Shown here piece by piece: positions 47,894-56,930 of a stretch of DNA of 64,000 bases; position 1 is the stretch's first letter; every line of letters begins with the position of its first letter. A program made the translations under genes and the position numbers. Origin of the DNA: Hyphomicrobium sp. NDB2Meth4 (GTDB lineage: Bacteria; Pseudomonadota; Alphaproteobacteria; Rhizobiales; Hyphomicrobiaceae); contig NZ_FPEJ01000003.1 in NCBI RefSeq assembly GCF_900117445.1, positions 434,001 through 498,000 on the forward strand, written 5' to 3'. Below the pieces are notes generated by a model. It had not been told where the DNA came from. It saw only the letters and a program-made list of their open reading frames with translations, and made no database searches.

Positions 47894-48528
47894 AGACGAA
47901 CCAGCTCATCAACGCCATTGCTGCGGATGCCAAAGCACCAAGCATCCCGATCAGCACGACGGTTTTGTTCGCGGCCGGCATCGGCATTATCGCGACCGGA
48001 CTGTTGTTCTGGACGATGCTTCCCGTGCGCGGCGACATGGGCGCTGCCATGGGCGATTGGCGTTTCCTGATGAAGTGGGCGTTCAGTCTTAGTCTGCTGC
48101 TGACGGGAATTGCCATGGCGATCAGCCTCGCCCGGCCGCAGTGGTCACCGAGTTCGAAGCTGCTTCTCCTGCTGACCGGGCCGGCAATTCTTGCCATCGG
48201 CGTCGTCGCCGAATTGATCTCGCTTCCGGCCAGCGACTGGATGCCGACTATGGTCGGCACTGCGCCTATCGCCTGCCTCGTATATGTGCCCTTGCTGTCT
48301 GGACTGCCGCTCGCGCTGATGATCGTAGCGCTGCGACGTGGCGCACCCGCGCGTCCCGCAGCTGCCGGCGCTGTAGCGGGCGTCATCGCCGTTGGCATTG
48401 CAGCAACTTTCTATGCCACGCATTGCCAGAACGACAGTCCGCTCTTTCTCGCCGCCTGGTACATCATATCGACGGTCATAGTCGCCAGCATCGGCGCAAT
48501 CCTCGGTGCACGACTGCTGCGCTGGTAA
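47890..48528 (+). CDS. nrsF: NrsF family (DUF1109) membrane anti-sigma factor
   Basis: A 212-aa protein with six hydrophobic segments after a short cytoplasmic N-terminus. The two conserved cysteine regions of the family are visible: one in APIACLVYVP and one in the ATHCQNDSPLF motif near the C-terminus. In the characterised homologue these cysteines are needed to sense the stress that releases the sigma factor. Overlap with the sigma gene indicates co-translation and a stoichiometric pair. Confidence 0.92.
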   Translation: MKTNQLINAIAADAKAPSIPISTTVLFAAGIGIIATGLLFWTMLPVRGDMGAAMGDWRFLMKWAFSLSLLLTGIAMAISLARPQWSPSSKLLLLLTGPAILAIGVVAELISLPASDWMPTMVGTAPIACLVYVPLLSGLPLALMIVALRRGAPARPAAAGAVAGVIAVGIAATFYATHCQNDSPLFLAAWYIISTVIVASIGAILGARLLRW

Positions 48529-48610
48529 GGGCTTTCTGATTGACCCCCGACAGGTTCAAGCTAGGCTCGCCGTTGTGACAACAACAACGTGCAACCTAGG
48601 GGAAAATCAT

Positions 48611-49009
48611 ATGGACCGCGCCGAACTGGAAACCGTGTGGGCGCCGCGACTGCTGGGCATCCTGCGCATCGTCGCCGCGATTCTTTTCATGGAGCACGGA
48701 ACGCAAAAGCTGTTTGGCGTCCCGACACCGGCCCATGGCATGCCCGAAGCCTTCACGCTGCTCTGGTTCGCTGCCGTGCTCGAGGTCTTCGGTGGCTTCC
48801 TCCTGCTGATCGGACTCTTCACTCGGCCGGTCGCGTTCATCCTCTCCGGTCAGATGGCCGTCGCCTATTGGATGGCCCACGCCCCGCAGAGCATCTATCC
48901 CGCGCTCAATGGTGGCGACGCCGCGATCCTCTTCTGTTTCATTTTTCTTTACCTCGTTGCTGCGGGCCCCGGCGCTTTCAGCCTCGATGGCGCGCGCGCA
49001 CCAAAGTAG
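48611..49009 (+). CDS. DoxX family membrane protein
   Basis: A 132-aa protein with four membrane segments and DoxX marks: RIVAAILFMEHGTQKLFG near the N-terminus, EVFGGFLLLIGLFTRPVAFIL, and GGDAAILFCFIFLYLVAAGPG. DoxX proteins are linked to thiol and oxidative-stress responses in several bacteria. Its position 82 bp after nrsF makes it a likely target or operon partner of the sigma factor. ATG 48611 has GGGGA upstream; the frame is open to 48506. Confidence 0.9.
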   Translation: MDRAELETVWAPRLLGILRIVAAILFMEHGTQKLFGVPTPAHGMPEAFTLLWFAAVLEVFGGFLLLIGLFTRPVAFILSGQMAVAYWMAHAPQSIYPALNGGDAAILFCFIFLYLVAAGPGAFSLDGARAPK

Positions 49010-49024
49010 TCGCTGAATATCTCG

Positions 49025-49052
49025 CTAACGGACGTCTCAAAACGTCCGTTAG
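49025..49052. repeat. Perfect 11-bp inverted repeat before the second RND operon
   Basis: The arms are CTAACGGACGT (49025-49035) and ACGTCCGTTAG (49042-49052), with a 6-nt loop CTCAAA. It lies 15 bp after the DoxX gene and 134 bp before the adaptor gene. No T tract follows on the plus strand, so it may be an operator for a repressor, or a weak terminator. Confidence 0.6.
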
Positions 49053-49186
49053 ACTGCCGCAAACGGCACTTACCTGCTCCTGAAAGAGGCAGGGTTTACC
49101 ATTGTCAGGCTAAGCTGCCGGATTGCCACGCAGAAAGTTTGGCAATCCAGGGGTGCAACTCCACCCCAAAGGTGTTCGAGTACCCA

Positions 49187-50458
49187 ATGCGTCCGAGTTA
49201 CATCGTTCTGTTCGTTGCCCTCTGCACGGCACTCGCCGCAGCAGCGCTCGGACCGATGCGCGGACGCAGCATTGAAGCCGGCGTCGCCGACGCACTCGAA
49301 GCGACGAAGACGACGCTCGCACGCTTCAGCGGTGATGCTCCCGCGAGTGCGCCGCAGGCGCCCAAGCCTCCCGAATTGACCGTCAGCCAGCCCGTCAAGC
49401 GCGACGTCATCGAATGGGACGAATACACCGGCCGCTTCGACGCGGTGGAAGCAGTGGAAATCCGTGCGCGCGTCTCCGGCTATCTCACCGAGGTAAAATT
49501 CACCGACGGCGAAACCGTAAAGGCCGGCGACTTGCTCTTCATGATCGACCCGCGCCCTTACGAGCGTGCGCTCGAGCAAGCCCAGGCCCAGCTCAACCAG
49601 GCCAAGGTCAGCGTCAGCAACGCCAAGCTCGACGTGGAGCGCGGCCGCCCGCTGCTGAAGAGCGATTACATTTCCCGTAAGGCTTTCGATGACCGGGAGA
49701 ACTTGCTTCGCGACGCGCAAGCGCTCGTCATCATCGCTGAAGCACGTGTAAAGAGCGCTGAGCTTGATTTGAGCTTCTGCCGTATCACCGCACCGATCTC
49801 TGGACGCATCAGTCGCACGCTCGTGACGCCCGGAAACTTCGTCAGCGGCGGTGGATCGAACAACGCTTCCACGGTACTGACGACGATCGTGAGCCAGGAT
49901 CCGATCTACATTTATTTCGACGTCAGCGAGAACAACGCTCTCAAGTATCAGCGCATGTCGCAAGCTGCCGGCAAAGGCGCAAACGGCATGATCGGCGCTC
50001 AGGTCGGCGTCGGCCTTCCCGATGAGGAAGGTTTCCCGCACGAGGCCAAGCTCGACTTCCTCGAAAACCGCCTGGATCAGGGCACAGGCACATTGCGCGC
50101 GCGGGCCGTCCTCGCAAACGCCGACTTCCTCTTTTCGCCCGGCATGTTCGCGCGCGTACGCCTGCAAGGCTCGCCCCAGTATTCCGCCCTGCTCCTGCCC
50201 GACGAAGCCATCGGCACCGACCAGGCGACAAGATTCGTCTACGTCGTGGGCGACGACGATATCCCCGTGCGCCGCCCCGTTGAGCTCGGCCCGCTCGATG
50301 GCGGCATGCGCATTATCCGCGACGGGCTAAAGCCTGACGACTGGGTCGTGCTGCGTGGCCAGCAGCGCGTGCGCCCAGGTCAGAAAATCGTGCCGCGACG
50401 TACGCCGCTTGCGGTATCCGACGCGACCGGAGACATCGACAAGGCAACCAAGCGCTGA
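49187..50458 (+). CDS. RND efflux periplasmic adaptor (AcrA/MexE-like)
   Basis: A 423-aa membrane-fusion protein with an N-terminal membrane or signal segment (SYIVLFVALCTALAAAALG). A 50-residue linker is followed by the lipoyl half (EIRARVSGYLTEVKFTDGETVKAGDLLFMIDP, in pieces), a coiled-coil hairpin, the partner lipoyl half (CRITAPISGRISRTLVTPGNFV) and the barrel domains. A conserved VIEWDEYTGRF segment opens the domain, as in MexE/AcrA-type adaptors. The ATG at 49187 is chosen over a TTG at 49139. The permease begins 16 bp after its stop. Confidence 0.93.
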   Translation: MRPSYIVLFVALCTALAAAALGPMRGRSIEAGVADALEATKTTLARFSGDAPASAPQAPKPPELTVSQPVKRDVIEWDEYTGRFDAVEAVEIRARVSGYLTEVKFTDGETVKAGDLLFMIDPRPYERALEQAQAQLNQAKVSVSNAKLDVERGRPLLKSDYISRKAFDDRENLLRDAQALVIIAEARVKSAELDLSFCRITAPISGRISRTLVTPGNFVSGGGSNNASTVLTTIVSQDPIYIYFDVSENNALKYQRMSQAAGKGANGMIGAQVGVGLPDEEGFPHEAKLDFLENRLDQGTGTLRARAVLANADFLFSPGMFARVRLQGSPQYSALLLPDEAIGTDQATRFVYVVGDDDIPVRRPVELGPLDGGMRIIRDGLKPDDWVVLRGQQRVRPGQKIVPRRTPLAVSDATGDIDKATKR

Positions 50459-50474
50459 GGCGGCGGACACCATC

Positions 50475-53400
50475 ATGCGCTTTTCCCATTTCTTCATCGA
50501 CCGCCCGATCTTCGCGTCCGTCGTCTCGCTCATCATCCTGATCGTCGGCTCGATCGCCTACGTCGCCCTTCCCGTGGCGCAGTTCCCCGAAATCGTGCCA
50601 CCCACCGTTTCGGTCAACGCCACCTATCCCGGCGCCAATGCCATAACGGTCGCCGATACTGTCGCCACCGTCCTCGAACAGGAGATCAACGGCGTCGAGG
50701 ACATGATCTACATGTACTCGCAATCGACCGACGACGGCTCCCTGTCGCTCAGCGTCACTTTCGAAATCGGCACCGACATCGATAAAGCGCAGGTCCTGGT
50801 ACAGAACCGCGTCTCCGCCGCCGAACCGCGTCTTCCCGAAGAGGTGCGCCGCAACGGTGTCACCGTCAACAAACGCTCGCCCGACCTTTTGCTCGTCGTG
50901 CACCTCATCTCGCCCGACAACACCTATGACTCGGTCTACATCTCCAACTACGCCCTGCTCAACATTCGCGACGAACTGGCACGCATCAAAGGCGTAGGCG
51001 ACGTCACGCTGTTCGGGTCTCGCGAATATTCCATGCGCATCTGGCTCGACCCCGAGCGCATCGCCCTGCGCGGCATGACCGCTGACGAAGTGCTCGCCGC
51101 CCTGCGCGCCCAAAACGTCCAGGTTGCCGGCGGTGCCCTTGGACAGCCGCCGCAGCAGAACATGGGTGCCTTCCAGCTTTCGCTGCAGCTGAAGGGCCGC
51201 CTTTTACAGCCCACCGAGTTCGGGGACATCGTCCTCAAGACCGGCGCCGACGGCCGCGTCGTGCGCGTCAAGGATGTCGGCCGCGTCGAACTTGGTGCGC
51301 TGAGCTACACGACGTATGGCTACCAGGACGAATATCCCGCAACCGTCCTCATCGTTACGCAGCAGCCGGGCTCCAACGCCATCGACACCACCAACGCCAT
51401 TAAGGCGGAGATGAAGCGCCTCTCAGAGCGCTTCCCCAAAGGGCTCGAGTACCGCATCGTCTACAATCCGACCGAGTTCATCGAGGAATCGATCTCGGAG
51501 CTGTACCTGACGATTGCCGAGGCCGTGGCGCTCGTCATCATCGTGGTGCTCATCTTCCTGCAGACCTGGCGCGCAACGATCATTCCTCTCGTCGCTATTC
51601 CGGTTTCGCTGATCGGCACCTTCGCCGTGATGCAGGGGCTCGGCTTCTCCATAAACATGCTGACCCTATTCGGCCTCGTCCTCGCGGTCGGCATCGTCGT
51701 CGATGACGCCATCGTCGTGGTCGAAAACGTAGAGCGCAAGCTGGCGGAGGGACTTTCGCCGCTCGAAGCCTCGCACGTCACCATGAACGAGGTCGGCGCG
51801 GCGCTCATTGCCATTGCTCTGGTGTTGACCGCGGTGTTCGTTCCGACGGCCTTCATCGGCGGCATCACCGGGCAGTTCTACCGCCAGTTCGCCGTCACCG
51901 TGGCGACCGCGACCATCATCTCCGCCTTCAACTCGCTCACCTTGAGCCCGGCGCTGTGCGCCATCCTGTTGAAGCCGCATGACGACCACGCCAAAGACAG
52001 CCTGCTAATGCGGCCCATCCACGCCGCCTTCCGCCTGTTCAACCGCGGCTTCGATCTGCTCGCCGCCGGCTATGCGGCCCTCATTCGCAAGCTCATCTCA
52101 ATTTCAGCGCTCATGTTGGGGCTGTACGCGGCACTGATCGGCATCGCGGGATGGATGCTGTTCCACACACCCACCGGCTTCATCCCGAAGATGGACCGCG
52201 GCATCATCATCGTCTCGCTGCAGTTGCCTCAGGGCGCCTCGATAGCCCGGACCGACGAGGTCGTGCAACGCGCCAATGCTCTTGTCCTCGCAACACCCGG
52301 CGTTGCGCACACATCCAGCTACACTGGCCGCTCCGGCTCCACTGGCTCAAACTCCAGCAACGTCGGCACCATTTTCGCCATCGTCGAGGGCGCACGTGAA
52401 CGCGCCAAGGAAGACCTGCCGATCGACAAGGTCGCCGACATGATCAGCGCCCGCCTCAACGGCATCGAGGAATCGAAGACCTCCGTCTTCATCCCGCCGC
52501 CGGTGCGCGGCATGGGTGGGCAGACTGGCTTTTCCATGCGTCTGCAGAACCGCGCCAACATGACCCCGACGCAGTTCCAGGACGTCGCCGACGATTTCAT
52601 CGCCGCCGCCAACAAGCTGCCCGGCATCAAGAACGCCTTCACCACATTCTCCACCGGCACGCCGCAGCTCTACGTCGACGTCAACCGCGACAAGGCGCAG
52701 ATGCTGAAGGTGCCCCTCAATGCCATCTTCGAGGCGCTCCGCGTCTATCTCGGCTCCGCTTATGTCAACGACTTCAACATGTTCGGGCGCACCTTCCGCG
52801 TCACCGCGCAGGCCGATTCGAAATTCCGCACTGATCCGCAGAACGTTTCTCGCATTCGCGTGCGCAACGAGATGGGCGAGATGGTTCCGCTTGGAAATCT
52901 CGTCACCTTCCGCAACATCGCCGGCCCCGACCGCGTCCCGCGCTACAATCTTTTCCCCACCATCGAGGTCAACGGCTCACTGCAGCCCGGAGTTTCGACC
53001 GGCGAAGGGATCGCCATGATGGTGGCGCTCGCAAAGCAGGAGCTGCCCGACGGCATCACCTACGAATGGACCGACCTCACGTATCAGGAAGTAAAGGCCG
53101 GCAGCTCGGGTTATTACATCTTCCTGCTGTCTGTCGTCTTCGTGTTCCTGACGCTGGCCGCCCAGTTCGAGAGCTGGTCGATGCCCATAGCCATCATTCT
53201 CATCGTGCCGATGTGCCTCTTGAGCGCGCTCTTCGGCGTCAAGCTGCACGGTCAGGACATCAACATCCTTACCCAGATCGGCTTCATCGTGCTGTTGGGA
53301 CTGGCGGCGAAAAACGCCATTCTCATCGTCGAGTTCGCCCGGCAGCTCGAGGACCAGGGCCGCGACACCATCTCGGCCGCGGTCGAAGCCTGCAAGCTGC

Positions 53401-53636
53401 GCTTGCGCCCCATCCTGATGACCTCGCTCGCCTTCACGCTCGGCGTAGTGCCGCTCTACATCGCCACCGGCGCCGGCGCGGAAATGCGCATCGCCCTTGG
53501 CACCGGTGTATTCTGGGGCATGATCGGCGTCACATTCTTCGGGCTCATCTTCACGCCCGTATTCTACGTCGTCATCCGCCGCTTCTCGAAGCACAAGAAA
53601 GCCGCGCCCGCGGTCGCTCACGTCCCCGGCGAATAG
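50475..53636 (+). CDS. RND multidrug efflux permease (AcrB/MexF-like)
   Basis: A 1053-aa HAE1 permease that starts MRFSHFFIDRPIFASVVSLIIL. The proton-relay DD pair is in AVGIVVDDAIVVVENVERKL, the substrate-loop region shows GSTGSNSSNVGTIF, and the C-terminal half has LGLAAKNAILIVEFARQLEDQG. The frame is open to 50355, but ATG 50475 is the conserved family start. It is a separate pump from the MdtBC-like pair and also lacks a linked outer-membrane channel. It converges on the P-type ATPase gene with 2 bp between stops. Confidence 0.95.
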   Translation: MRFSHFFIDRPIFASVVSLIILIVGSIAYVALPVAQFPEIVPPTVSVNATYPGANAITVADTVATVLEQEINGVEDMIYMYSQSTDDGSLSLSVTFEIGTDIDKAQVLVQNRVSAAEPRLPEEVRRNGVTVNKRSPDLLLVVHLISPDNTYDSVYISNYALLNIRDELARIKGVGDVTLFGSREYSMRIWLDPERIALRGMTADEVLAALRAQNVQVAGGALGQPPQQNMGAFQLSLQLKGRLLQPTEFGDIVLKTGADGRVVRVKDVGRVELGALSYTTYGYQDEYPATVLIVTQQPGSNAIDTTNAIKAEMKRLSERFPKGLEYRIVYNPTEFIEESISELYLTIAEAVALVIIVVLIFLQTWRATIIPLVAIPVSLIGTFAVMQGLGFSINMLTLFGLVLAVGIVVDDAIVVVENVERKLAEGLSPLEASHVTMNEVGAALIAIALVLTAVFVPTAFIGGITGQFYRQFAVTVATATIISAFNSLTLSPALCAILLKPHDDHAKDSLLMRPIHAAFRLFNRGFDLLAAGYAALIRKLISISALMLGLYAALIGIAGWMLFHTPTGFIPKMDRGIIIVSLQLPQGASIARTDEVVQRANALVLATPGVAHTSSYTGRSGSTGSNSSNVGTIFAIVEGARERAKEDLPIDKVADMISARLNGIEESKTSVFIPPPVRGMGGQTGFSMRLQNRANMTPTQFQDVADDFIAAANKLPGIKNAFTTFSTGTPQLYVDVNRDKAQMLKVPLNAIFEALRVYLGSAYVNDFNMFGRTFRVTAQADSKFRTDPQNVSRIRVRNEMGEMVPLGNLVTFRNIAGPDRVPRYNLFPTIEVNGSLQPGVSTGEGIAMMVALAKQELPDGITYEWTDLTYQEVKAGSSGYYIFLLSVVFVFLTLAAQFESWSMPIAIILIVPMCLLSALFGVKLHGQDINILTQIGFIVLLGLAAKNAILIVEFARQLEDQGRDTISAAVEACKLRLRPILMTSLAFTLGVVPLYIATGAGAEMRIALGTGVFWGMIGVTFFGLIFTPVFYVVIRRFSKHKKAAPAVAHVPGE

Positions 53637-53638
53637 AT

Positions 53639-56209
53639 TCACCTCTGGCGCTGCGCCAGCCGCGCATAGAACCAGCGCTTCGCCACCTCGATGAACACCG
53701 CGTAGACAGCAACGATACCGAACCCGCCAAGCACCAAGTGAAACGGCAGGGGTACGAAGCCGAGATCGCCCGCAAACCACACGTACGGCAGCGCCAGCGC
53801 GATCACCGCAACAATCGCCGCCGTCATCGCCAGCAGCTGGCTCGGTCGGCTCTTCCAGGCCGGCAGATGCGTCCGCAGGATCAAAAGCGCCGAGAGCTGC
53901 GTCAGCAGCGACACGACGAACCATGTTGTATGGAATAGCGCTTCGCCCGCGTGATAGACGCTGAGAAGCAGCCAGAAGGTGACGAGGTCGAACAGCGTGC
54001 TCGACAGCCCGAACACCACCATGAAGCGCTGAACGCTGGCAATGTCCCATCGCTGCGCCCGCTCGACCGACTGCGCATCCACGTTGTCGCTGGCAATCGC
54101 GACCGCGGGAAAATCGGCAAGGAAGTTGTTGAGCAGTATTTGCTTCGCCAGCAACGGCAGGAACGGTACCAGCAACGTCCCCAGCGCCATGCTGATCATG
54201 TTGCCAAAGTTAGAGCTGACCGCGATAGCGACATACTTGAACGTATTGGCGAACGTGCGCCGCCCATCGACGATGCCGTCCTTCAGCACGTTGAGATCTT
54301 GCTGCAGCAGGATGATGTCTGCGCTTTCCCGCGCCACATCGACCGCCTGATCGACGGAAATGCCGACGTCCGCCACATGCATCGCCGGCGCATCGTTGAT
54401 GCCGTCGCCCATGTAGCCCACCGAATGCCCGCGATGCTGCAGCGCGCGCACCACGCGCTCCTTCTGCTGCGGGTCGAGCTCGGCGAAAACGTCGGTCGTC
54501 TCCGCCAGATGCCATAGAGCCTCATCGCTCGCCTCATGCAGCTCCGCGCCTGTCAGCACGCGGGCGCCATCGAGCTTGATCGACTGGGCAACGTGCGCGG
54601 CAACGTGCCGGTTGTCGCCGGTAATGATTTTCACCGCTATGCCCAGCTGAGCCAGTTCGCCTAGCGTATCCTCGATGCCGTCCTTCAGCGGGTCGAAGAA
54701 CAGCAAGAACCCCTCGAATGCCATGCCGCTCTCATCGCCGCGCGTATACTGCGCCTTCGCCGCCATTCGCCGGCTGGCGACGCCAAGCACGCGATACCCC
54801 TCAGCCCCGTGCGCCTCGTAGATCGCACGCAGCCGGGTAGTGGCCGCATCATCCAGCGGCTTCCCCACCCCCGCACCACCCAGCACCGAGCAGCATTCCA
54901 GCACGTTGTCGAACGCACCCTTCGTCACCATCAGGTGCTGTCCGTCGCCCGCCCCGTCGTCCACCACGATGGTCAGCCGCTTGCGCACGAAGTCGTAGGG
55001 AATCTCGTCGATCTTGCTCAAGCCATCGACGCTGACGCCCCGGCGCGTCGTCTCGCGCACAATCGCCTCGTCGAGCGGATTCTCGATGCCGGTCTCGAGG
55101 TTCGAGTTGATCGCCGCGTAGCGAAAAACCTGGTTCGCCGGATTCCCCGCTGCGTCGAGGCATCCCGACAGCTCCACCACCCCGCGCGTCAGCGTGCCGG
55201 TCTTGTCGGTGCACAGCACATCCATGCTGCCGAGGTTCTCGATCGCCTCCAGCCGCCGCACGATGACGCCGCGCTGACTCATCCGCCGCGCACCCGCTGA
55301 CAACGTCACGCTGACGATGGCCGGCAGCAACTCCGGCGTCAGTCCGACCGCGAGTGCCACTGCAAACAGCAGCGACGATACCAGAGGGCGATCGAAATAG
55401 AGGTTCACCGCAATGACGAAGATGACGATCCCCATCATGATGCGCGTCAGCATGTAGCCGAAGCGGCGCACCCCGCGTTCAAAATCGGTCACCGGCTCCG
55501 CGCCGGCCAGCCGTTTGGCAATGTCTGAAAACTGCGTTTCGCTGCCCGTGCACGTCACCAGCACGCGCGCCGTACCGCTGCGCACCGATGACCCGAGGAA
55601 CACCGTGTTGAAGCGTTCCGGCAACGTCGCCTCCGCCGCGCACGTGCCAACGGTCTTCTCGACTGGAAACGATTCTCCCGTGAGTGCCGCCTGCGAAACG
55701 AGAAAGTCACGCGCTTCCAGCACCACCCCGTCAGCGGGAACGAGATTTCCCGCCGACAGCACAAGCACATCGCCCGGGACGATCTTTTGTGCTTCGACGC
55801 TGCGCACCTCCCCGTCGCGCATCACCTTCACGCGCAAGGCGAGCCGGCTGCGCAATTGCTTCAGCGCCGCAGATGCACGGTACTCCTGGGCAAATCCCAA
55901 CAGCGTCGAGCCGAGCACGATCGCCAGGATGATGCTGGCGTCGGTCCACTGACCCAGGGCCAGCGACACGCAGGCGCCGAAAATCAAGATAAGTACCAGC
56001 GGGCTCTGATACTGCCGCAACAGCAGCCTCAGAACACCCTTCTCGCGCTGCGCGACGATACTGTTCTCGCCAACCTTCTCTAACCGGCGCTCAGCCTCGT
56101 CCTGCGTAAGGCCATCCTTCGTCGAGGCGTACGCCACCAGAAGATCAGCCGCACTCGACGCCCAGTAAGATGGCGCGCGCGGAACAATATCCTGCGGTTG
56201 CATCGTCAT
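53639..56209 (-). CDS. mgtA: Magnesium-translocating P-type ATPase (MgtA/MgtB type)
   Basis: An 856-aa P3B-type ATPase that moves Mg(II) into the cytoplasm. Visible are the actuator TGES (177-180), the transport-site LTPELLP (290-296), characteristic of MgtA, the phosphorylated aspartate D335 in DKTGTL, and the hinge GDGINDAP. It has an N-terminal cytoplasmic domain and the usual ten membrane segments. The 64-bp gap upstream is too short for an Mg-sensing leader like that of Salmonella mgtA, so regulation is by other means. Confidence 0.95.
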   Translation of the reverse strand: MTMQPQDIVPRAPSYWASSAADLLVAYASTKDGLTQDEAERRLEKVGENSIVAQREKGVLRLLLRQYQSPLVLILIFGACVSLALGQWTDASIILAIVLGSTLLGFAQEYRASAALKQLRSRLALRVKVMRDGEVRSVEAQKIVPGDVLVLSAGNLVPADGVVLEARDFLVSQAALTGESFPVEKTVGTCAAEATLPERFNTVFLGSSVRSGTARVLVTCTGSETQFSDIAKRLAGAEPVTDFERGVRRFGYMLTRIMMGIVIFVIAVNLYFDRPLVSSLLFAVALAVGLTPELLPAIVSVTLSAGARRMSQRGVIVRRLEAIENLGSMDVLCTDKTGTLTRGVVELSGCLDAAGNPANQVFRYAAINSNLETGIENPLDEAIVRETTRRGVSVDGLSKIDEIPYDFVRKRLTIVVDDGAGDGQHLMVTKGAFDNVLECCSVLGGAGVGKPLDDAATTRLRAIYEAHGAEGYRVLGVASRRMAAKAQYTRGDESGMAFEGFLLFFDPLKDGIEDTLGELAQLGIAVKIITGDNRHVAAHVAQSIKLDGARVLTGAELHEASDEALWHLAETTDVFAELDPQQKERVVRALQHRGHSVGYMGDGINDAPAMHVADVGISVDQAVDVARESADIILLQQDLNVLKDGIVDGRRTFANTFKYVAIAVSSNFGNMISMALGTLLVPFLPLLAKQILLNNFLADFPAVAIASDNVDAQSVERAQRWDIASVQRFMVVFGLSSTLFDLVTFWLLLSVYHAGEALFHTTWFVVSLLTQLSALLILRTHLPAWKSRPSQLLAMTAAIVAVIALALPYVWFAGDLGFVPLPFHLVLGGFGIVAVYAVFIEVAKRWFYARLAQRQR

Positions 56210-56273
56210 TGGCCCACGCTGCCATCAAGCCGGCACGATATCCTCAAAGCAAGCGCGAAGCCCTTGTCATGGC

Positions 56274-56930
56274 TCAACGCCGCACGATCAACGACCCGAC
56301 ATCCATACGCTGCTGCCATCCGTGCCGCTCCAGCTCCGGATCAAGGTGCTCCTCCGCCGGCCACCCGAGACATAGGTATGCGACCAGCCGCCAAGTATCC
56401 GGAACGTCCATCGCCTGTGTGACGACGTCGGGCTCCAGGATCGACACCCACCCGACACCGAGTCCGCGCGCTCGCGCCGCAAGCCACAGCGTCTGAACCG
56501 CACCCACCACCGAGTAGCACAAGGTCTCCGGCATCGTGCGCGTGCCGAGCCGCGCGCCGACATCCGTCTCGACGTCGGCAAAAACCGCAAGGTGCACAGG
56601 CGCCACTTGCAGCCCTTCCAGCTTCAGCTTGGCATAAAGGCCGCGCCGTTCACCCGCATACGTCGCCAGCGCATCCGCGTTGGCACGCTCGAACGATGCC
56701 CGCACCGTCGCCCGCCGGTCGGCGTCTTCGACGAACACGAACCGCCACGGCTGACTGAGCCCGACGGAAGGTGCATGCGCCGCCAGCTCGATCAGCGACA
56801 GCACCAACGCGTCATCGACAGGATCGGGTTTGAAGCGCCGCACGTCACGGCGCCAATAGATGAGGTCTTCGAGCGCCCGCGCAAATGCCTCATCGAACTG
56901 CGGCGGCCGGCATTCAGATCGATCTGTCAT
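56274..56930 (-). CDS. bluB: 5,6-dimethylbenzimidazole synthase BluB
   Basis: BluB is an oxygen-dependent flavin destructase that turns reduced FMN into dimethylbenzimidazole, the lower ligand of cobalamin. The 218-aa protein has the nitroreductase-like fold and BluB marks: IYWRRDVRRFKPDPVDD, ELAAHAPSVGLSQPWRF, LGVGWVSILEPDVV and YLCLGWPAEEH. The frame is open to 56972. The ATG at 56930 overlaps the cobB stop by 4 nt and starts the family domain. Confidence 0.94.
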   Translation of the reverse strand: MTDRSECRPPQFDEAFARALEDLIYWRRDVRRFKPDPVDDALVLSLIELAAHAPSVGLSQPWRFVFVEDADRRATVRASFERANADALATYAGERRGLYAKLKLEGLQVAPVHLAVFADVETDVGARLGTRTMPETLCYSVVGAVQTLWLAARARGLGVGWVSILEPDVVTQAMDVPDTWRLVAYLCLGWPAEEHLDPELERHGWQQRMDVGSLIVRR

